From CALVGQ01 sp964369385 (GTDB taxonomy: Bacteria; Bacillota_I; Bacilli_A; Erysipelotrichales; Erysipelotrichaceae), in contig CAYJEY010000012.1 in assembly GCA_964369385.1 (NCBI GenBank), forward strand, positions 1-58,345: a stretch of DNA of 58,345 nucleotides, in the 5' to 3' direction. A program made the translations under genes and the position numbers. The notes under the pieces are model-generated. The model saw only the letters and a list, made by a program, of their open reading frames with translations. It made no database searches and was not told the DNA's origin. Positions 1 through 9,118 of the stretch are shown here, piece by piece. Position 1 is the stretch's first letter; each line of letters opens with the position of its first letter.

Positions 1-1197
1 ATGTTTGGATTGATGGGATCAGGTCAATCTGAAATTCTTGGAATTCAAAATGTAGATATGAACGTATTTGGGGGAATTATCGTTGGGTTCTTAACAGGTT
101 TTGTGTTTAACAAAACTTCGAGTAAACGTTTTAAAGGTGCAATGCAAATATATTCTGGTCCAAATTTCTCGTTTGCAGTAATGGTATTTGTGATGATTGG
201 CTTTGGGCTAGCTTCAACATATCTTTGGCCATTTGCGCAACAAGGGATTTCTGCCTTAACATCATTTATAAAAGAAGCAGGTGATTTTGGGTTATTTTTG
301 TATGGTTTCTTAGATCGTTTATTATTACCAACAGGATTACATCACTTAGTTTATATGCCATTTATGTTCACTGATGTAGGTGGTGTGCTTCAACTTGGCG
401 ATACAACAATTGCAGGTGCATATCCAATTATGGCAACAGAAATACAAATGGGTGTAGAAACATTCTCAAGTTCAATTTTTTATATGGCGAATGGATTCAC
501 CAAGATGTTCGGTTATATTGGAATTGGAGCAGCATTTATTTATACTGCTAAAAAGGAGAATCGTCCTCGTATTCGCGCTATGATGATTCCATTAGTAATT
601 ACAGCGTGTGTTGCATCAATTACTGAGCCAATTGATTTTATGTTTGCATTTGTTGCACCATTATTGTATGTCGTGCATTCAGTTATTGCCGGATTATTTA
701 TTGCATTATTGTCAATTTTCAATGTTACAGCAGTGAGTGGAAACTTAATCACTTCATCTATCACAAACATCGTATTAGGTGCAGAATTAACGAATTATCC
801 AATGTTCTTCTTATTGGGAGCAATTCAAATTTTGCTGTATTTCTTTGTGTTTACATTCTTGATTAAAGCATTTAATTTTAAAACACCTGGTCGCGAAGAT
901 GAAGTAGTTGATAAAGAAGAAAAAATACCTGCACAAGTAGAACAAAATGTAACAATTAATGAAATAAACATTGCAACTCTTGTAGAAGGTCTGGGTGGGG
1001 CATCAAATATTAATTCGGTTGAAAATTGCTTCACACGTTTACGTGTAAATGTAAAAGACGTTGAACTCATTAATGATGATAAAATCAATGTTGTTCAAAA
1101 TAGTGGGATTGTAAAAAAGGGAAATGACATTCAAGTTATTATTGGACTTCAAGTACCTGAAATTAGAAATGCAGTAGAGAAACATTTAGGAAAGTAG
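1..1197 (+). CDS. PTS alpha-glucoside EIICB component, 5'-truncated by window edge
   Basis: This is the C-terminal 398 residues of a sugar-transporting membrane permease of the glucose/maltose PTS family. Many hydrophobic segments (about residues 20-290) form the EIIC channel, including the family-typical stretches TGLHHLVYMPF and TEPIDFMFAF. A linker then leads to an EIIB domain whose phosphorylated cysteine is C343 in NCFTRLRV. Related EIICB proteins (MalP/GlvC) are roughly 520-530 aa, so about 130 N-terminal residues lie upstream, and the ATG at position 1 is probably internal. The 6-phospho-alpha-glucosidase gene follows after 8 nt, which supports maltose or a similar alpha-glucoside as substrate. 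Family is secure; the exact sugar is inferred. Confidence 0.88.
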   Translation: MFGLMGSGQSEILGIQNVDMNVFGGIIVGFLTGFVFNKTSSKRFKGAMQIYSGPNFSFAVMVFVMIGFGLASTYLWPFAQQGISALTSFIKEAGDFGLFLYGFLDRLLLPTGLHHLVYMPFMFTDVGGVLQLGDTTIAGAYPIMATEIQMGVETFSSSIFYMANGFTKMFGYIGIGAAFIYTAKKENRPRIRAMMIPLVITACVASITEPIDFMFAFVAPLLYVVHSVIAGLFIALLSIFNVTAVSGNLITSSITNIVLGAELTNYPMFFLLGAIQILLYFFVFTFLIKAFNFKTPGREDEVVDKEEKIPAQVEQNVTINEINIATLVEGLGGASNINSVENCFTRLRVNVKDVELINDDKINVVQNSGIVKKGNDIQVIIGLQVPEIRNAVEKHLGK

Positions 1198-1205
1198 GTT
1201 AAAAA

Positions 1206-2555
1206 ATGATTATTACCTTAGTAGGTGGAGGAAGTACATTTACTCCAGGGATTGTAAAGTCAATTATACAAAAAGAGAAAGAATTAGGTGTAAGCGAAGT
1301 ACGCTTATACGATATCAATAAAGAAAGACAAGATAAAGTTGCCGTAATTGTAAAATGGATTATTGAAAATCAACTAAAAAGTTCTGTGAAGTTAACAGTA
1401 ACTACAGATAAGCAAGAAGCATATCAAGATGCAAAATTTATCTTTTCTCAAATGCGCGTTGGTGGATATAAAATGCGTGAACAAGATGAGAAAATTCCAC
1501 TAAAACACGGCTGTGTTGGTCAAGAAACATGTGGGGCTGGTGGACTTGCCTATGGAATGAGAACATTATTTCCAATGATTGACTTAATTGATGATGTCGA
1601 AAAATATGCAGCAAAAGATCATTGGATATTAAATTATTCAAATCCGGCATCAATTGTATCAGAAGGATGTCGCTTACTTCGCCCTAATGCGCGAATCATA
1701 AATATTTGTGATATGCCGATTGCCATCATTGCTATTATTGGGCAATGCTTAGGAATTAAGGATCACAATGCAATTGATTATGACTACTTTGGATTAAACC
1801 ACTTTGGATGGTTTACTAAAATGAGTTATGAAGGACGAGATGTATTAGAGGAAATTAAAACATATGTGAAAGAACACCGCATTTTGCTTCCTAAAGAAAT
1901 CATTGATCGTATCAGTGATCCAACGAATGTGAATCGACATGCAAATCAATCGTGGATTCATGTTTGGAAATCTGTATATGAAATGTTAGAGTTATTTCCA
2001 GAATATTTACCGAATACGTATATGAATTACTATCTTCTTCCAAAGGAATCTGTAGAACATAGCGATCCAAATAAAACACGTGCTAATGAAGTGATGGATG
2101 CTCGCGAAGCAGATTTGTTTAAAGGAATCGAAAAATATCTCGAAACTGGAGAAGTTGATGCAAAGACATTTTATGCGGGAGATCATGGAGATTGGATTGC
2201 TGACTTAGCTATTGCAATTAAGAATGACACTAAACGAAAATATTTGGTAATTGTACCAAACAATGGTGCACTTGAAAATATTGATGATGATGTAATGGTC
2301 GAAGTGCCGGCATATCTTGGAAAAAATGGTCCTGAAGTAATCAAACAGGAAGCGCCAAAGCGATTCTATCAAACTTTGATTATGCAGCAGGCAAACTGTG
2401 AAAAACTGTTGATCGAAGGTATGGTAGAAGGTAGTTATCGTAAAGTATTAGAGGCTTTCACAATTAATCGTACTATTCCTAGCGCAAAAGTCGCAAAGGA
2501 AATCTTAGATGATATGATTATTGCCAATAAAGATTATTGGCCAATACTAAAATAA
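1206..2555 (+). CDS. 6-phospho-alpha-glucosidase, glycoside hydrolase family 4
   Basis: This cytoplasmic GH4 enzyme hydrolyses the 6-phospho-alpha-glucoside delivered by the PTS permease just upstream, using NAD+ and a divalent metal. The 449 aa length matches the family (about 440). The N-terminus carries the Rossmann loop LVGGGSTFTPGIV. The metal-site signature CDMP is at residues 168-171; GH4 alpha-glucosidases carry CDMP, whereas beta-acting members usually have CNVP. It is co-transcribed with the permease (8 nt gap) and followed by a hairpin terminator. MalA/GlvA of Bacillus are the closest named relatives I recognise; I do not assign a symbol because the sugar is not proven. Confidence 0.9.
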   Translation: MIITLVGGGSTFTPGIVKSIIQKEKELGVSEVRLYDINKERQDKVAVIVKWIIENQLKSSVKLTVTTDKQEAYQDAKFIFSQMRVGGYKMREQDEKIPLKHGCVGQETCGAGGLAYGMRTLFPMIDLIDDVEKYAAKDHWILNYSNPASIVSEGCRLLRPNARIINICDMPIAIIAIIGQCLGIKDHNAIDYDYFGLNHFGWFTKMSYEGRDVLEEIKTYVKEHRILLPKEIIDRISDPTNVNRHANQSWIHVWKSVYEMLELFPEYLPNTYMNYYLLPKESVEHSDPNKTRANEVMDAREADLFKGIEKYLETGEVDAKTFYAGDHGDWIADLAIAIKNDTKRKYLVIVPNNGALENIDDDVMVEVPAYLGKNGPEVIKQEAPKRFYQTLIMQQANCEKLLIEGMVEGSYRKVLEAFTINRTIPSAKVAKEILDDMIIANKDYWPILK

Positions 2556-2556
2556 G

Positions 2557-2602
2557 AAAAGTTCTAGTTACCTGTTACAATACAGGGCTAGAACTTTTTT
2601 TT
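2557..2602. terminator. Bidirectional intrinsic terminator
   Basis: An 11-bp stem (AAAAGTTCTAG paired with CTAGAACTTTT) separates the converging GH4 gene and the minus-strand DHH gene. T-runs flank both sides, so it can serve both strands. Confidence 0.85.
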
Positions 2603-3512
2603 AATTATTGATTAATTCCTCAAGTAAACTTGGAATTTTTTCATCCATGTCTTCATTGGAAAACTGGCATGTACCTACTGCTTTGTGACCACCGCCACCA
2701 TATTTAAGCATCAGTCGACCGACGTTGACTTCAGATGTACGATTGACTACTGAATATCCTACAGCACAACTACATCCTTGTCCCCCACGTCCACTCACAA
2801 TCCAAGCGGAGATGTTTTGTTCAGGATACAAACTATAAATTAAGAAACGATTTCCTGAGTAGATAGGATCTACTCCACGTAAGTCACTAATGATGACATC
2901 TCTTTCTGTGCGTGTATGTGCCTGAACCATTTCTGTGAATTTTTGGTTTTGCTCCCAGTACACATCTACACGCTCTTTCACATCAGGTAGGGCGAGGATG
3001 TCTTCGATTTTTAATGTCAGGCAACAATCAATTAGTTTTTCCATTAAAGCATAATTAGAAATAGTAAAATCACGCCAACGTCCAAGTCCTGTGCGTGGGT
3101 CCATAAGGAATCCCATTAAAATCCAACCTGTTGGATTTTTAATTTCATCAACTGTTAAGTCAGCTGAGTCTACTTTGTCTACTCCCCACATCATTTCATC
3201 AAGGTTAGGGAATGTTTTTTCTCCACCATAGTATTCGTAAATGATACGAGCGCAGGAAGGGGCAAGGCGGCTTTCACCTTTGTATTTACCTTCTAATTCT
3301 AATCTTTCATGTTCACTTGAATGGTGGTCAAACCACAATCCACAACCAGGAACATAAGGTACATTTGCTAAACAATCGTTTTCAGTAACTTCAAATAAGC
3401 CATCTTGAAGATCTTTTGGATGTACGAATTTCCAATGATCAATTACACCAGCATGCTTTAATAATGCAGCGCAAGCTAAACCATCGAAGTCTGATCTAGT
3501 TACTAATCTCAT
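2601..3512 (-). CDS. DHH-family phosphoesterase
   Basis: A cytoplasmic 303 aa DHH/DHHA1 phosphoesterase-type protein. It has the N-terminal RSDFDGLACA motif, the metal-binding DHH motif (FDHHSSEHERL) and a C-terminal GGGGHKAVGTCQ motif of the DHHA1 substrate-binding domain. Relatives cleave small nucleic acids, cyclic dinucleotide products or polyphosphate; the substrate here cannot be told. I place the start at 3512, the second in-frame ATG: GGAGG lies within the codons following the upstream ATG at 3524 and sits 5 nt before 3512, so the longer form would translate its own ribosome binding site. It is a single gene, with terminators on both sides. Confidence 0.85.
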   Translation of the reverse strand: MRLVTRSDFDGLACAALLKHAGVIDHWKFVHPKDLQDGLFEVTENDCLANVPYVPGCGLWFDHHSSEHERLELEGKYKGESRLAPSCARIIYEYYGGEKTFPNLDEMMWGVDKVDSADLTVDEIKNPTGWILMGFLMDPRTGLGRWRDFTISNYALMEKLIDCCLTLKIEDILALPDVKERVDVYWEQNQKFTEMVQAHTRTERDVIISDLRGVDPIYSGNRFLIYSLYPEQNISAWIVSGRGGQGCSCAVGYSVVNRTSEVNVGRLMLKYGGGGHKAVGTCQFSNEDMDEKIPSLLEELINN

Positions 3513-3611
3513 AATATCCTCCATATTTATATGTATACTTCAATTTTATTTTACCACATTTACTGTAAAATAGTAGAGAGAACATGAAACATACTTAAAA
3601 TATACCCGAAT

Positions 3612-3643
3612 AAAAAAATCTCACTTTAGTAAAAGCGAGATTT
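3612..3643 (-). terminator. Terminator of nfnAB
   Basis: A 12-bp stem with one G-T-type mismatch (3616-3627 with 3632-3643) and a 4-nt loop, followed on the minus strand by a run of seven T. It lies 5 nt downstream of the nfnB stop. Confidence 0.85.
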
Positions 3644-3647
3644 CAAT

Positions 3648-5033
3648 TTATTTTTGAGTTAATTTTTCATGAATTGCATTGGCGGCAATTTTTCCAGAAC
3701 CCATCGCCATGATGACAGTTGCAGCACCGCTAACAGCGTCTCCTCCTGCATATACATGTTCAATCGAGGTTTCTCCTGACTCATTTGTGATAATACATCC
3801 CCATTTATTAAGTTCAAGATTTGGAGAACTTGATGTAAGTAGTGGGTTTGATGATGTACCAATACTCATAATTATCGTCTGTAGCTCAATTTCAAATTCA
3901 CTATTAGGAACGACTACTGGGCGACGACGTCCGCTTTCATCCGGTTCAGTAAGTTGCATTTTTTGACAGCGTACTGCTCTTACGAAGCCTTCCTCATCTC
4001 CTAAGATTTCAACTGGAGAAGTAAGTGTAATGAATTGGATGCCCTCTTCTTGAGCATGATGTATTTCTTCTAGTCGTGCAGGTAATTCTTCCATACCACG
4101 ACGATAGATAATATATACTTCTTGTGCTCCAAGACGAAGTGCACTACGCGCTGCATCCATTGCAACATTTCCTCCTCCAATCACCGCAGTTCGTTGAGGT
4201 TTAAGGATAGGTGTTGCACTTGTATCACGATAAGCTTTCATTAAGTTGACACGAGTGAGATACTCATTAGCTGAGTACACTCCTTTTAAGTTTTCTCCAG
4301 GAATGTTCATAAAAGAAGGCAATCCAGCACCAGTTCCAATGAAAATAGATTCATATCCCATTTCAAACAATTCATCTAACGTAAGTATTTTTCCAATGAC
4401 CATGTTGTTTTGAATGTCGACACCAAGATCTAATAAGGTTTGGATTTCTTCATGGACAATTGATTTTGGTAAACGAAACTCAGGAATACCATATACTAAT
4501 ACTCCACCAGGTTCATGTAATGCTTCAAATACTGTGACTTGGTAACCAAATACAGCCAAGTCTTTCGCTGCACTTAGGCCAGCTGGACCAGCCCCAATCA
4601 CAGCCACTTTTTTTCCATTAGAAGTTGGTTTAGAGATTGTCTTATCGCCATGTTCTCGATAGTAATCAGCGACAAAGCGCTCTAAGCGTCCAATTGCAAC
4701 AGATTCTCCTTTAATAGCACGAACACAAGTTTGTTCACACTGTGTTTCTTGTGGGCAAACACGACCACAGACAGCAGGAAGTGCACTTGATTGACTTATT
4801 GTATAATAAGCTTGTTCAAATTTTTGTTGTGCTACTTCTTCTATAAATTTTGGGATATCAATCATCACAGGACAGTTTTTAACACAGGGCTGATGCTTAC
4901 AGTTAAGGCATCTTGTTGCTTCTTCAACGGCCTGTTCGGGTGTATAACCAAGTGCTACTTCTTCAAAGTTTTTATTTCTTATTTGGGGATCTTGATGAGG
5001 CATAGGGACTTTAGTCATCGACATATTTGGCAT
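3648..5033 (-). CDS. nfnB: NfnB (NfnL): large subunit of NADH-dependent ferredoxin:NADP+ oxidoreductase
   Basis: The 461 aa flavoprotein resembles the small subunit of glutamate synthase. The N-terminus has two cysteine clusters for [4Fe-4S] centres (C42, C45, C50, C54 and C89, C93, C99, C103), then a FAD-binding GAGPAGLSAA motif (about 147-156) and an NADPH-binding GGGNVAMDAARSA motif. Alone it could be called GltD, but it directly follows an NfnA-type diaphorase gene (2 nt gap) and no glutamate synthase large subunit is nearby. The pair forms the soluble electron-bifurcating complex that couples NADH and reduced ferredoxin to NADPH formation, a typical trait of fermentative anaerobes. An archaeal SudAB-type activity is a less likely alternative. 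Confidence 0.9.
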   Translation of the reverse strand: MPNMSMTKVPMPHQDPQIRNKNFEEVALGYTPEQAVEEATRCLNCKHQPCVKNCPVMIDIPKFIEEVAQQKFEQAYYTISQSSALPAVCGRVCPQETQCEQTCVRAIKGESVAIGRLERFVADYYREHGDKTISKPTSNGKKVAVIGAGPAGLSAAKDLAVFGYQVTVFEALHEPGGVLVYGIPEFRLPKSIVHEEIQTLLDLGVDIQNNMVIGKILTLDELFEMGYESIFIGTGAGLPSFMNIPGENLKGVYSANEYLTRVNLMKAYRDTSATPILKPQRTAVIGGGNVAMDAARSALRLGAQEVYIIYRRGMEELPARLEEIHHAQEEGIQFITLTSPVEILGDEEGFVRAVRCQKMQLTEPDESGRRRPVVVPNSEFEIELQTIIMSIGTSSNPLLTSSSPNLELNKWGCIITNESGETSIEHVYAGGDAVSGAATVIMAMGSGKIAANAIHEKLTQK

Positions 5034-5035
5034 AA

Positions 5036-5875
5036 CTAAGCTACCTCCTTATTCATTAAATTGCATTCATCTTCACGTTGTAATTCATGAGAGCGATAAA
5101 TATTATTTCGATTTATTGCTTCGTCAAAGTCAACTAGATGACCATCAAAATCAGGACCATCAACGCAGGCGAACTTTATTTTCTTATCCACACTTAATCG
5201 ACAACATCCGCACATTCCAGTTCCATCAATCATGATTGGATTCATACTTACAGTTGTCTTGATGTTATGTTTTTTTGTAAGCTCACAGACAAATTTCATC
5301 ATGATAAGCGGTCCAATTGTGATTACTTCATCATAGTCAGGATTTTGGTCAATAAATTGTGCAAGACCTTGTGTTACTAATCCTTTTTGTCCGGCGCTTC
5401 CATCATCGCTCATCAAACATAACTCATCACTTACAGCACGAAATTCATTTTCCAATATGAGCGCGTCTTGGTTTCTAAATCCAATAACCGAATGTACAAT
5501 TGTACCTTGTTTATGAAGTTGTTTGGCAATTGGGTAGGCAATAGCGCAACCAACGCCACCTCCAACAATGGCAACTTTTTTTAATCCATCTAGGTGACTT
5601 GGTGTACCTAAAGGGCCGACAAAATCACTTAAAGAATCTCCTACATTCAGAGCCCCTAAACGCTGAGTCGATGCTCCAACCATTTGAAATATAATCGTGA
5701 TAGAGCCAGTATTACGATCATAATCAGCAATCGTTAATGGAACACGCTCATCCTCTTTGGTAACTCTAAAAATAATAAATTGGCCGGGTTGGGCTTTTTT
5801 TGCGATTAGAGGAGCATGTATTTGCATTTTTAATACATTTGTAGCTAAAACTTCTTTAGTTAAAATCTTAAACAT
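5036..5875 (-). CDS. nfnA: NfnA (NfnS): FAD/[2Fe-2S] subunit of NADH-dependent ferredoxin:NADP+ oxidoreductase
   Basis: A 279 aa protein of the dihydroorotate-dehydrogenase electron-transfer-subunit/sulfide-dehydrogenase family. It has an FAD-binding barrel (RVPLTIADYD near residue 45), an NAD-binding segment (VAIVGGGVGCAIAYPIA, 101-117) and four cysteines of a [2Fe-2S] site (C222, C224, C225, C237). It supplies the NADH-oxidising half of the Nfn complex. It is the first gene of the operon, with AAGGAG upstream of the ATG. The 172-nt region between it and the divergent padR gene must hold its promoter; a TATACT box lies at 5889-5894 but no good -35 is visible. Confidence 0.9.
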   Translation of the reverse strand: MFKILTKEVLATNVLKMQIHAPLIAKKAQPGQFIIFRVTKEDERVPLTIADYDRNTGSITIIFQMVGASTQRLGALNVGDSLSDFVGPLGTPSHLDGLKKVAIVGGGVGCAIAYPIAKQLHKQGTIVHSVIGFRNQDALILENEFRAVSDELCLMSDDGSAGQKGLVTQGLAQFIDQNPDYDEVITIGPLIMMKFVCELTKKHNIKTTVSMNPIMIDGTGMCGCCRLSVDKKIKFACVDGPDFDGHLVDFDEAINRNNIYRSHELQREDECNLMNKEVA

Positions 5876-5975
5876 ATTGATCTCCTTAAGTATACGCGTA
5901 GCGTCACTTTACTTGTAATTATAAGTCGAATGAAGAAAGATGTAAATAAACAATTTGAGAATCAAAGTACTATTT

Positions 5976-6034
5976 ATATACATCAGTAAAAAATATACAT
6001 TGACAGGCGAGGTATGTTGCATTAAGATGTATAT
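5976..6034 (+). promoter_or_regulatory. padR promoter with flanking PadR-like half-sites
   Basis: A near-consensus promoter reads TTGACA (6000-6005), 17-nt spacer, TAAGAT (6023-6028). The octamer ATATACAT occurs at 5976-5983 and 5993-6000, and its exact inverse ATGTATAT at 6027-6034, so copies overlap both promoter boxes. PadR-family regulators typically bind ATGT...ACAT-type dyads, so autorepression is inferred. Confidence 0.7.
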
Positions 6035-6047
6035 GTGAGGTGATAGA

Positions 6048-6398
6048 ATGTTAGTGATATCAGATGTAATCCGTGGCTATACCGAATCAATCATTTTATC
6101 TTTGCTGTATGAGCAAGATAGTTATGGCTATGAGATTAATAAAGTAATTCAAGAAACCACAAATCATGAGTATGAGCTAAAAGAAGCAACATTGTACTCT
6201 GCCTTTAGACGATTAGAAGCAGGGGGATTCATTTCCTCTTACTGGGGTGATCAAACAACGGGTGCTCGCCGCAGATACTATACGATTACAAAACTAGGGA
6301 AGCAGCTATATATTGAGAATTATAAAGATTGGCGTCGTGCTAAATCAATGATTGACCAATTATTAAAAAATGTTGAAGGAGGAAATACAGATGAGTAA
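6048..6398 (+). CDS. PadR family transcriptional regulator
   Basis: A 116 aa winged-helix protein of the short PadR subfamily. Recognisable blocks are ILSLLYEQDSYGYEI near the N-terminus, KEATLYSAFRRLEAGGFI in the recognition helix region, and the wing TGARRRYYTITKLGKQ, followed by a C-terminal dimerisation helix. GAGGTGATAG precedes the ATG. It begins a three-gene operon with a HAAS-like membrane protein and a DUF4097 protein, a combination often linked to envelope-stress control in Firmicutes. The operator-like repeats over its promoter suggest it represses its own operon. Confidence 0.9.
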   Translation: MLVISDVIRGYTESIILSLLYEQDSYGYEINKVIQETTNHEYELKEATLYSAFRRLEAGGFISSYWGDQTTGARRRYYTITKLGKQLYIENYKDWRRAKSMIDQLLKNVEGGNTDE

Positions 6399-7053
6399 GC
6401 GAATTGAAAACTATGTAGACAGTTTATTTATTGAAACAAGAATGAGTAAAAAAGCAGTTGAGTTAAAGGAAGAAGTGCTTGCAAATTGTATGGATCGTTA
6501 CAATGACTATTTAAGTCAAGGTTTTCCTGAAGCCCAAGCATTTAATATGACACTAAGTAGTTTAGGTGATATTGATGCTTTACTCGATGATCTTAAAGCT
6601 ACAAAAGATGATATGGAAGAAATAAAGGCATATCGTAAACGCAATGCGATTGTTACTGCAACTGCAGTAATGCTGTTTATTATATCGATAATTGCCTTGA
6701 TTGGTTTTGCAACTTATGGAGAAAGCATTGGTTTGGAAGATGAATATGCTGTCATTGGTTTAATTGTAATGTTTGTGATGATTGCCATTGGAGTAGGATT
6801 ATTGATCTATATCAGCATGACGACTCCGAAAGAGCTTAAGTTCATGCAAGAGGATGAGCCAAAATTATCAAGCAAGAACAAACTAAAATTGAAAATGATT
6901 GACACAATCATATGGATATCAGCACTGGGTTTTTTCTTTCTTGTAGGATTTGTGTTTAATATGTGGGGAGTAAGTTGGATTGTGTTTCCGATTGCAGCAG
7001 CATTATCATCAATCACATCTGCTGTCCTTGAATTGAGAGAAAACTATGAATAG
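6391..7053 (+). CDS. HAAS/DUF1700-like membrane protein
   Basis: A 220 aa protein with an N-terminal soluble region of about 75 residues resembling the HAAS (DUF1700-type) signalling domain, followed by four predicted membrane helices (about 85-107, 115-140, 170-190 and 192-212). I choose the ATG at 6391 because AAGGAGG at 6376-6382 lies 8 nt upstream; a start at 6370 would place the ribosome binding site inside the gene. It overlaps padR by 8 nt and is overlapped by the DUF4097 gene by 8 nt, so the three are translationally coupled. Function is unknown; it is inferred to work with the PadR protein and the DUF4097 protein. Confidence 0.75.
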   Translation: MSKRIENYVDSLFIETRMSKKAVELKEEVLANCMDRYNDYLSQGFPEAQAFNMTLSSLGDIDALLDDLKATKDDMEEIKAYRKRNAIVTATAVMLFIISIIALIGFATYGESIGLEDEYAVIGLIVMFVMIAIGVGLLIYISMTTPKELKFMQEDEPKLSSKNKLKLKMIDTIIWISALGFFFLVGFVFNMWGVSWIVFPIAAALSSITSAVLELRENYE

Positions 7054-7774
7054 ACGAACATTTTTATTGGCTAAGATATTTAGTTTAGTTGTACTTATCA
7101 TTGTCCTTTTGTTGATAGCTTTGAGTAAAGGGTTTATTTTTGGTGGCATAAAACCACTTGAAGAGCCAATCGTTTACACATTTAATGATGTTGAAGAAAT
7201 AAATATTCATGTCACAAGCAATCCTATTACGATAGTTGAGGCAGATGTCGATGAAATCATTGTTACTACGACAGTGAACTATGAGGGAATCGGATTTCGC
7301 ATTAATGATGAAATCTCAAGTCAAAATGGAACGTTATCTATAGATGGAGCAAATACAATCGGAATTTGGAGTTCAAATGGAGAGTGGTTGATTGAGATTC
7401 CTAAAGGACAAACAGTGGATATTGATGTACACACTGTATCTGACACGATTTATATTGATGCACCAATAGATCACCTTGCCCTTGACTTAGTTAGTGCAGA
7501 TGCAAAAGTGATGCAAGCTGCTAAAACAATAGATATCAATAATGTGAGCTCTGATGTAAAACTCATTGCTAATGATCAAACAGAAAGTATTTCAATTGAT
7601 ACTGTCAGTGGAGATACAGAGATTGAACTTCACGGTCTAATCTCTGTCGAAGTGGATGAAAGCACAATAAGTGGTGATGTGGAAAATGAATATCATTACA
7701 ATTCTTCAACCAATTTAATTGAAGTTGAGTTTGATAGCGTTAGTGGTGATTTAAGTTTTGAAAATTGGCAATAA
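7046..7774 (+). CDS. DUF4097-type beta-repeat membrane-anchored protein
   Basis: A 242 aa protein with one N-terminal membrane helix (about residues 7-29) followed by a largely beta-strand outer domain with recurring SGD/SSD turns (NVSSDVK, TVSGDTE, TISGDVE, SVSGDLS). This pattern is typical of the DUF4097/putative adhesin right-handed beta-helix family. The C-terminal domain is probably extracytoplasmic. It is the last gene of the PadR operon and is followed by a hairpin terminator. Its biochemical role is unknown; families with this context are connected to cell-envelope stress. Confidence 0.75.
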   Translation: MNRRTFLLAKIFSLVVLIIVLLLIALSKGFIFGGIKPLEEPIVYTFNDVEEINIHVTSNPITIVEADVDEIIVTTTVNYEGIGFRINDEISSQNGTLSIDGANTIGIWSSNGEWLIEIPKGQTVDIDVHTVSDTIYIDAPIDHLALDLVSADAKVMQAAKTIDINNVSSDVKLIANDQTESISIDTVSGDTEIELHGLISVEVDESTISGDVENEYHYNSSTNLIEVEFDSVSGDLSFENWQ

Positions 7775-7809
7775 AAAAATGTGGAGATTAAATCTTTCCA
7801 CATTTTTTA
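7775..7809. terminator. Bidirectional terminator between DUF4097 and htrA genes
   Basis: AAAAATGTGGA pairs with TCCACATTTTT around a short AT-rich loop, with T-runs on both strands. The genes converge here. Confidence 0.85.
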
Positions 7810-7813
7810 TAAT

Positions 7814-9046
7814 TTAATTTTGTGTTGTATTTTCTTGAAGTGTTGCTTCAATGTCGAGTAGTTGGCCATTTCGTTCAATTTGAATTGTAACGCTGTCACC
7901 TACTTCATTTTCATTGATGATTTCAGATAACTCATCAAATGATGTCACCACTTGACCATTCATACCTACAATCATATCTCCAACTTCAAGGCCAGCAAGT
8001 TGAGCTGCTGAGTTTTCAATGATATCGGCAATATAAACACCATATTTATCTACACCATAAGAAAGTGCAGTTTGGTAATCTTCTATACTCATCACACTAA
8101 CACCAAGTGCTGGACGTCCTGTAACATAACCTTCATTAATAATATCTTCAACGACAGTTTTTACATCATCGACAGGAATCGCAAATCCAATTCCTTCTAC
8201 ATTTGTCCCACTTGATTTTGCTACGACGATTCCAATGAGTTCGCCTGTAGAGTTGAATAATCCTCCACCTGAGTTTCCTTCATTGATTTCCGCATTTGTC
8301 TGAAGAAGATTTCGAGTAATTCCATCTTCCAGTGTTATTTCGCGATCAGTGGCACTTATGATCCCATTAGTAACAGTACCACCAAGTGTACCAAGTGGAT
8401 TACCAACAGCAATGGCAAGCTCTCCTACTACAAGATTTGAACTACTTCCTAGTGTCGCAGGAGTTAATCCATCTTTTTCAATTTTAATGACAGCTAAATC
8501 TGTTCGAGAATCACGACCTACAAGTGTTGCAGGATAAGTTTCTCCATTACTGAGTGTTACTTGGATTGTCGTAGCACCTTCAATTACATGATTGTTGGTG
8601 ATGATATATCCATTAGTCGAATAAATAACCCCAGAACCTGCTGCTTGAGCAGTGTAGTCTTGATAAAATGAACTTTGCACATTTGTTTCTGTGGTAATTA
8701 CGACCACACTATCGCTAACAGCATTAGCTACTTGTGCTTCAACCGATAATGTTGTTGGATCATTCGTCGTTTGAGTGATTGTACTTGGACTTTGGTAAAC
8801 GATGGTTTGATTTTCTCCGTTGAGTTGGAGGGCTAAACTAGCTCCACCAAACCCAAGTACTGTAGCCAGTGTCCCACTTAACAAGACTGTTTTCCAGTTT
8901 GTTTTTTGCTTAGGTGAGTTTGGCTGTAATCTAATTTCATCAGTGATGACTTGTTTTAAATCCTCAATGATTGGATCTTTAATAGTTTCATTGCTTATAT
9001 TTTCTTGTTCATTTAAATTGTTATTTTCATTAAATTCATTCATCAT
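7814..9046 (-). CDS. HtrA/DegP-family S1C serine protease with PDZ domain
   Basis: A 410 aa membrane-anchored quality-control protease. A cytoplasmic N-terminus of about 50 residues precedes one membrane helix (about 53-75), so the protease faces outward. The catalytic triad is H153 (TNNHVIEG), D183 (SRTDLAVI) and S259 (NEGNSGGGLF). A single PDZ domain fills about residues 305-400. It degrades or refolds misfolded exported proteins. AGGAG lies a few bases before the first of two adjacent ATGs. It stands alone on the minus strand, with its own converging terminator downstream. Confidence 0.93.
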   Translation of the reverse strand: MMNEFNENNNLNEQENISNETIKDPIIEDLKQVITDEIRLQPNSPKQKTNWKTVLLSGTLATVLGFGGASLALQLNGENQTIVYQSPSTITQTTNDPTTLSVEAQVANAVSDSVVVITTETNVQSSFYQDYTAQAAGSGVIYSTNGYIITNNHVIEGATTIQVTLSNGETYPATLVGRDSRTDLAVIKIEKDGLTPATLGSSSNLVVGELAIAVGNPLGTLGGTVTNGIISATDREITLEDGITRNLLQTNAEINEGNSGGGLFNSTGELIGIVVAKSSGTNVEGIGFAIPVDDVKTVVEDIINEGYVTGRPALGVSVMSIEDYQTALSYGVDKYGVYIADIIENSAAQLAGLEVGDMIVGMNGQVVTSFDELSEIINENEVGDSVTIQIERNGQLLDIEATLQENTTQN

Positions 9047-9118
9047 TTTAGCTCCTTTTGTGTTTATATGCTTAGTATAGGATTTGATTATGATTTTAAT
9101 ATGTATTCTATGTGAATT

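Noticed and set aside
3648..5033. Glutamate synthase small subunit (GltD)
   Set aside because: The partner gene is an NfnA-type diaphorase, and no GltB-like large subunit is present.
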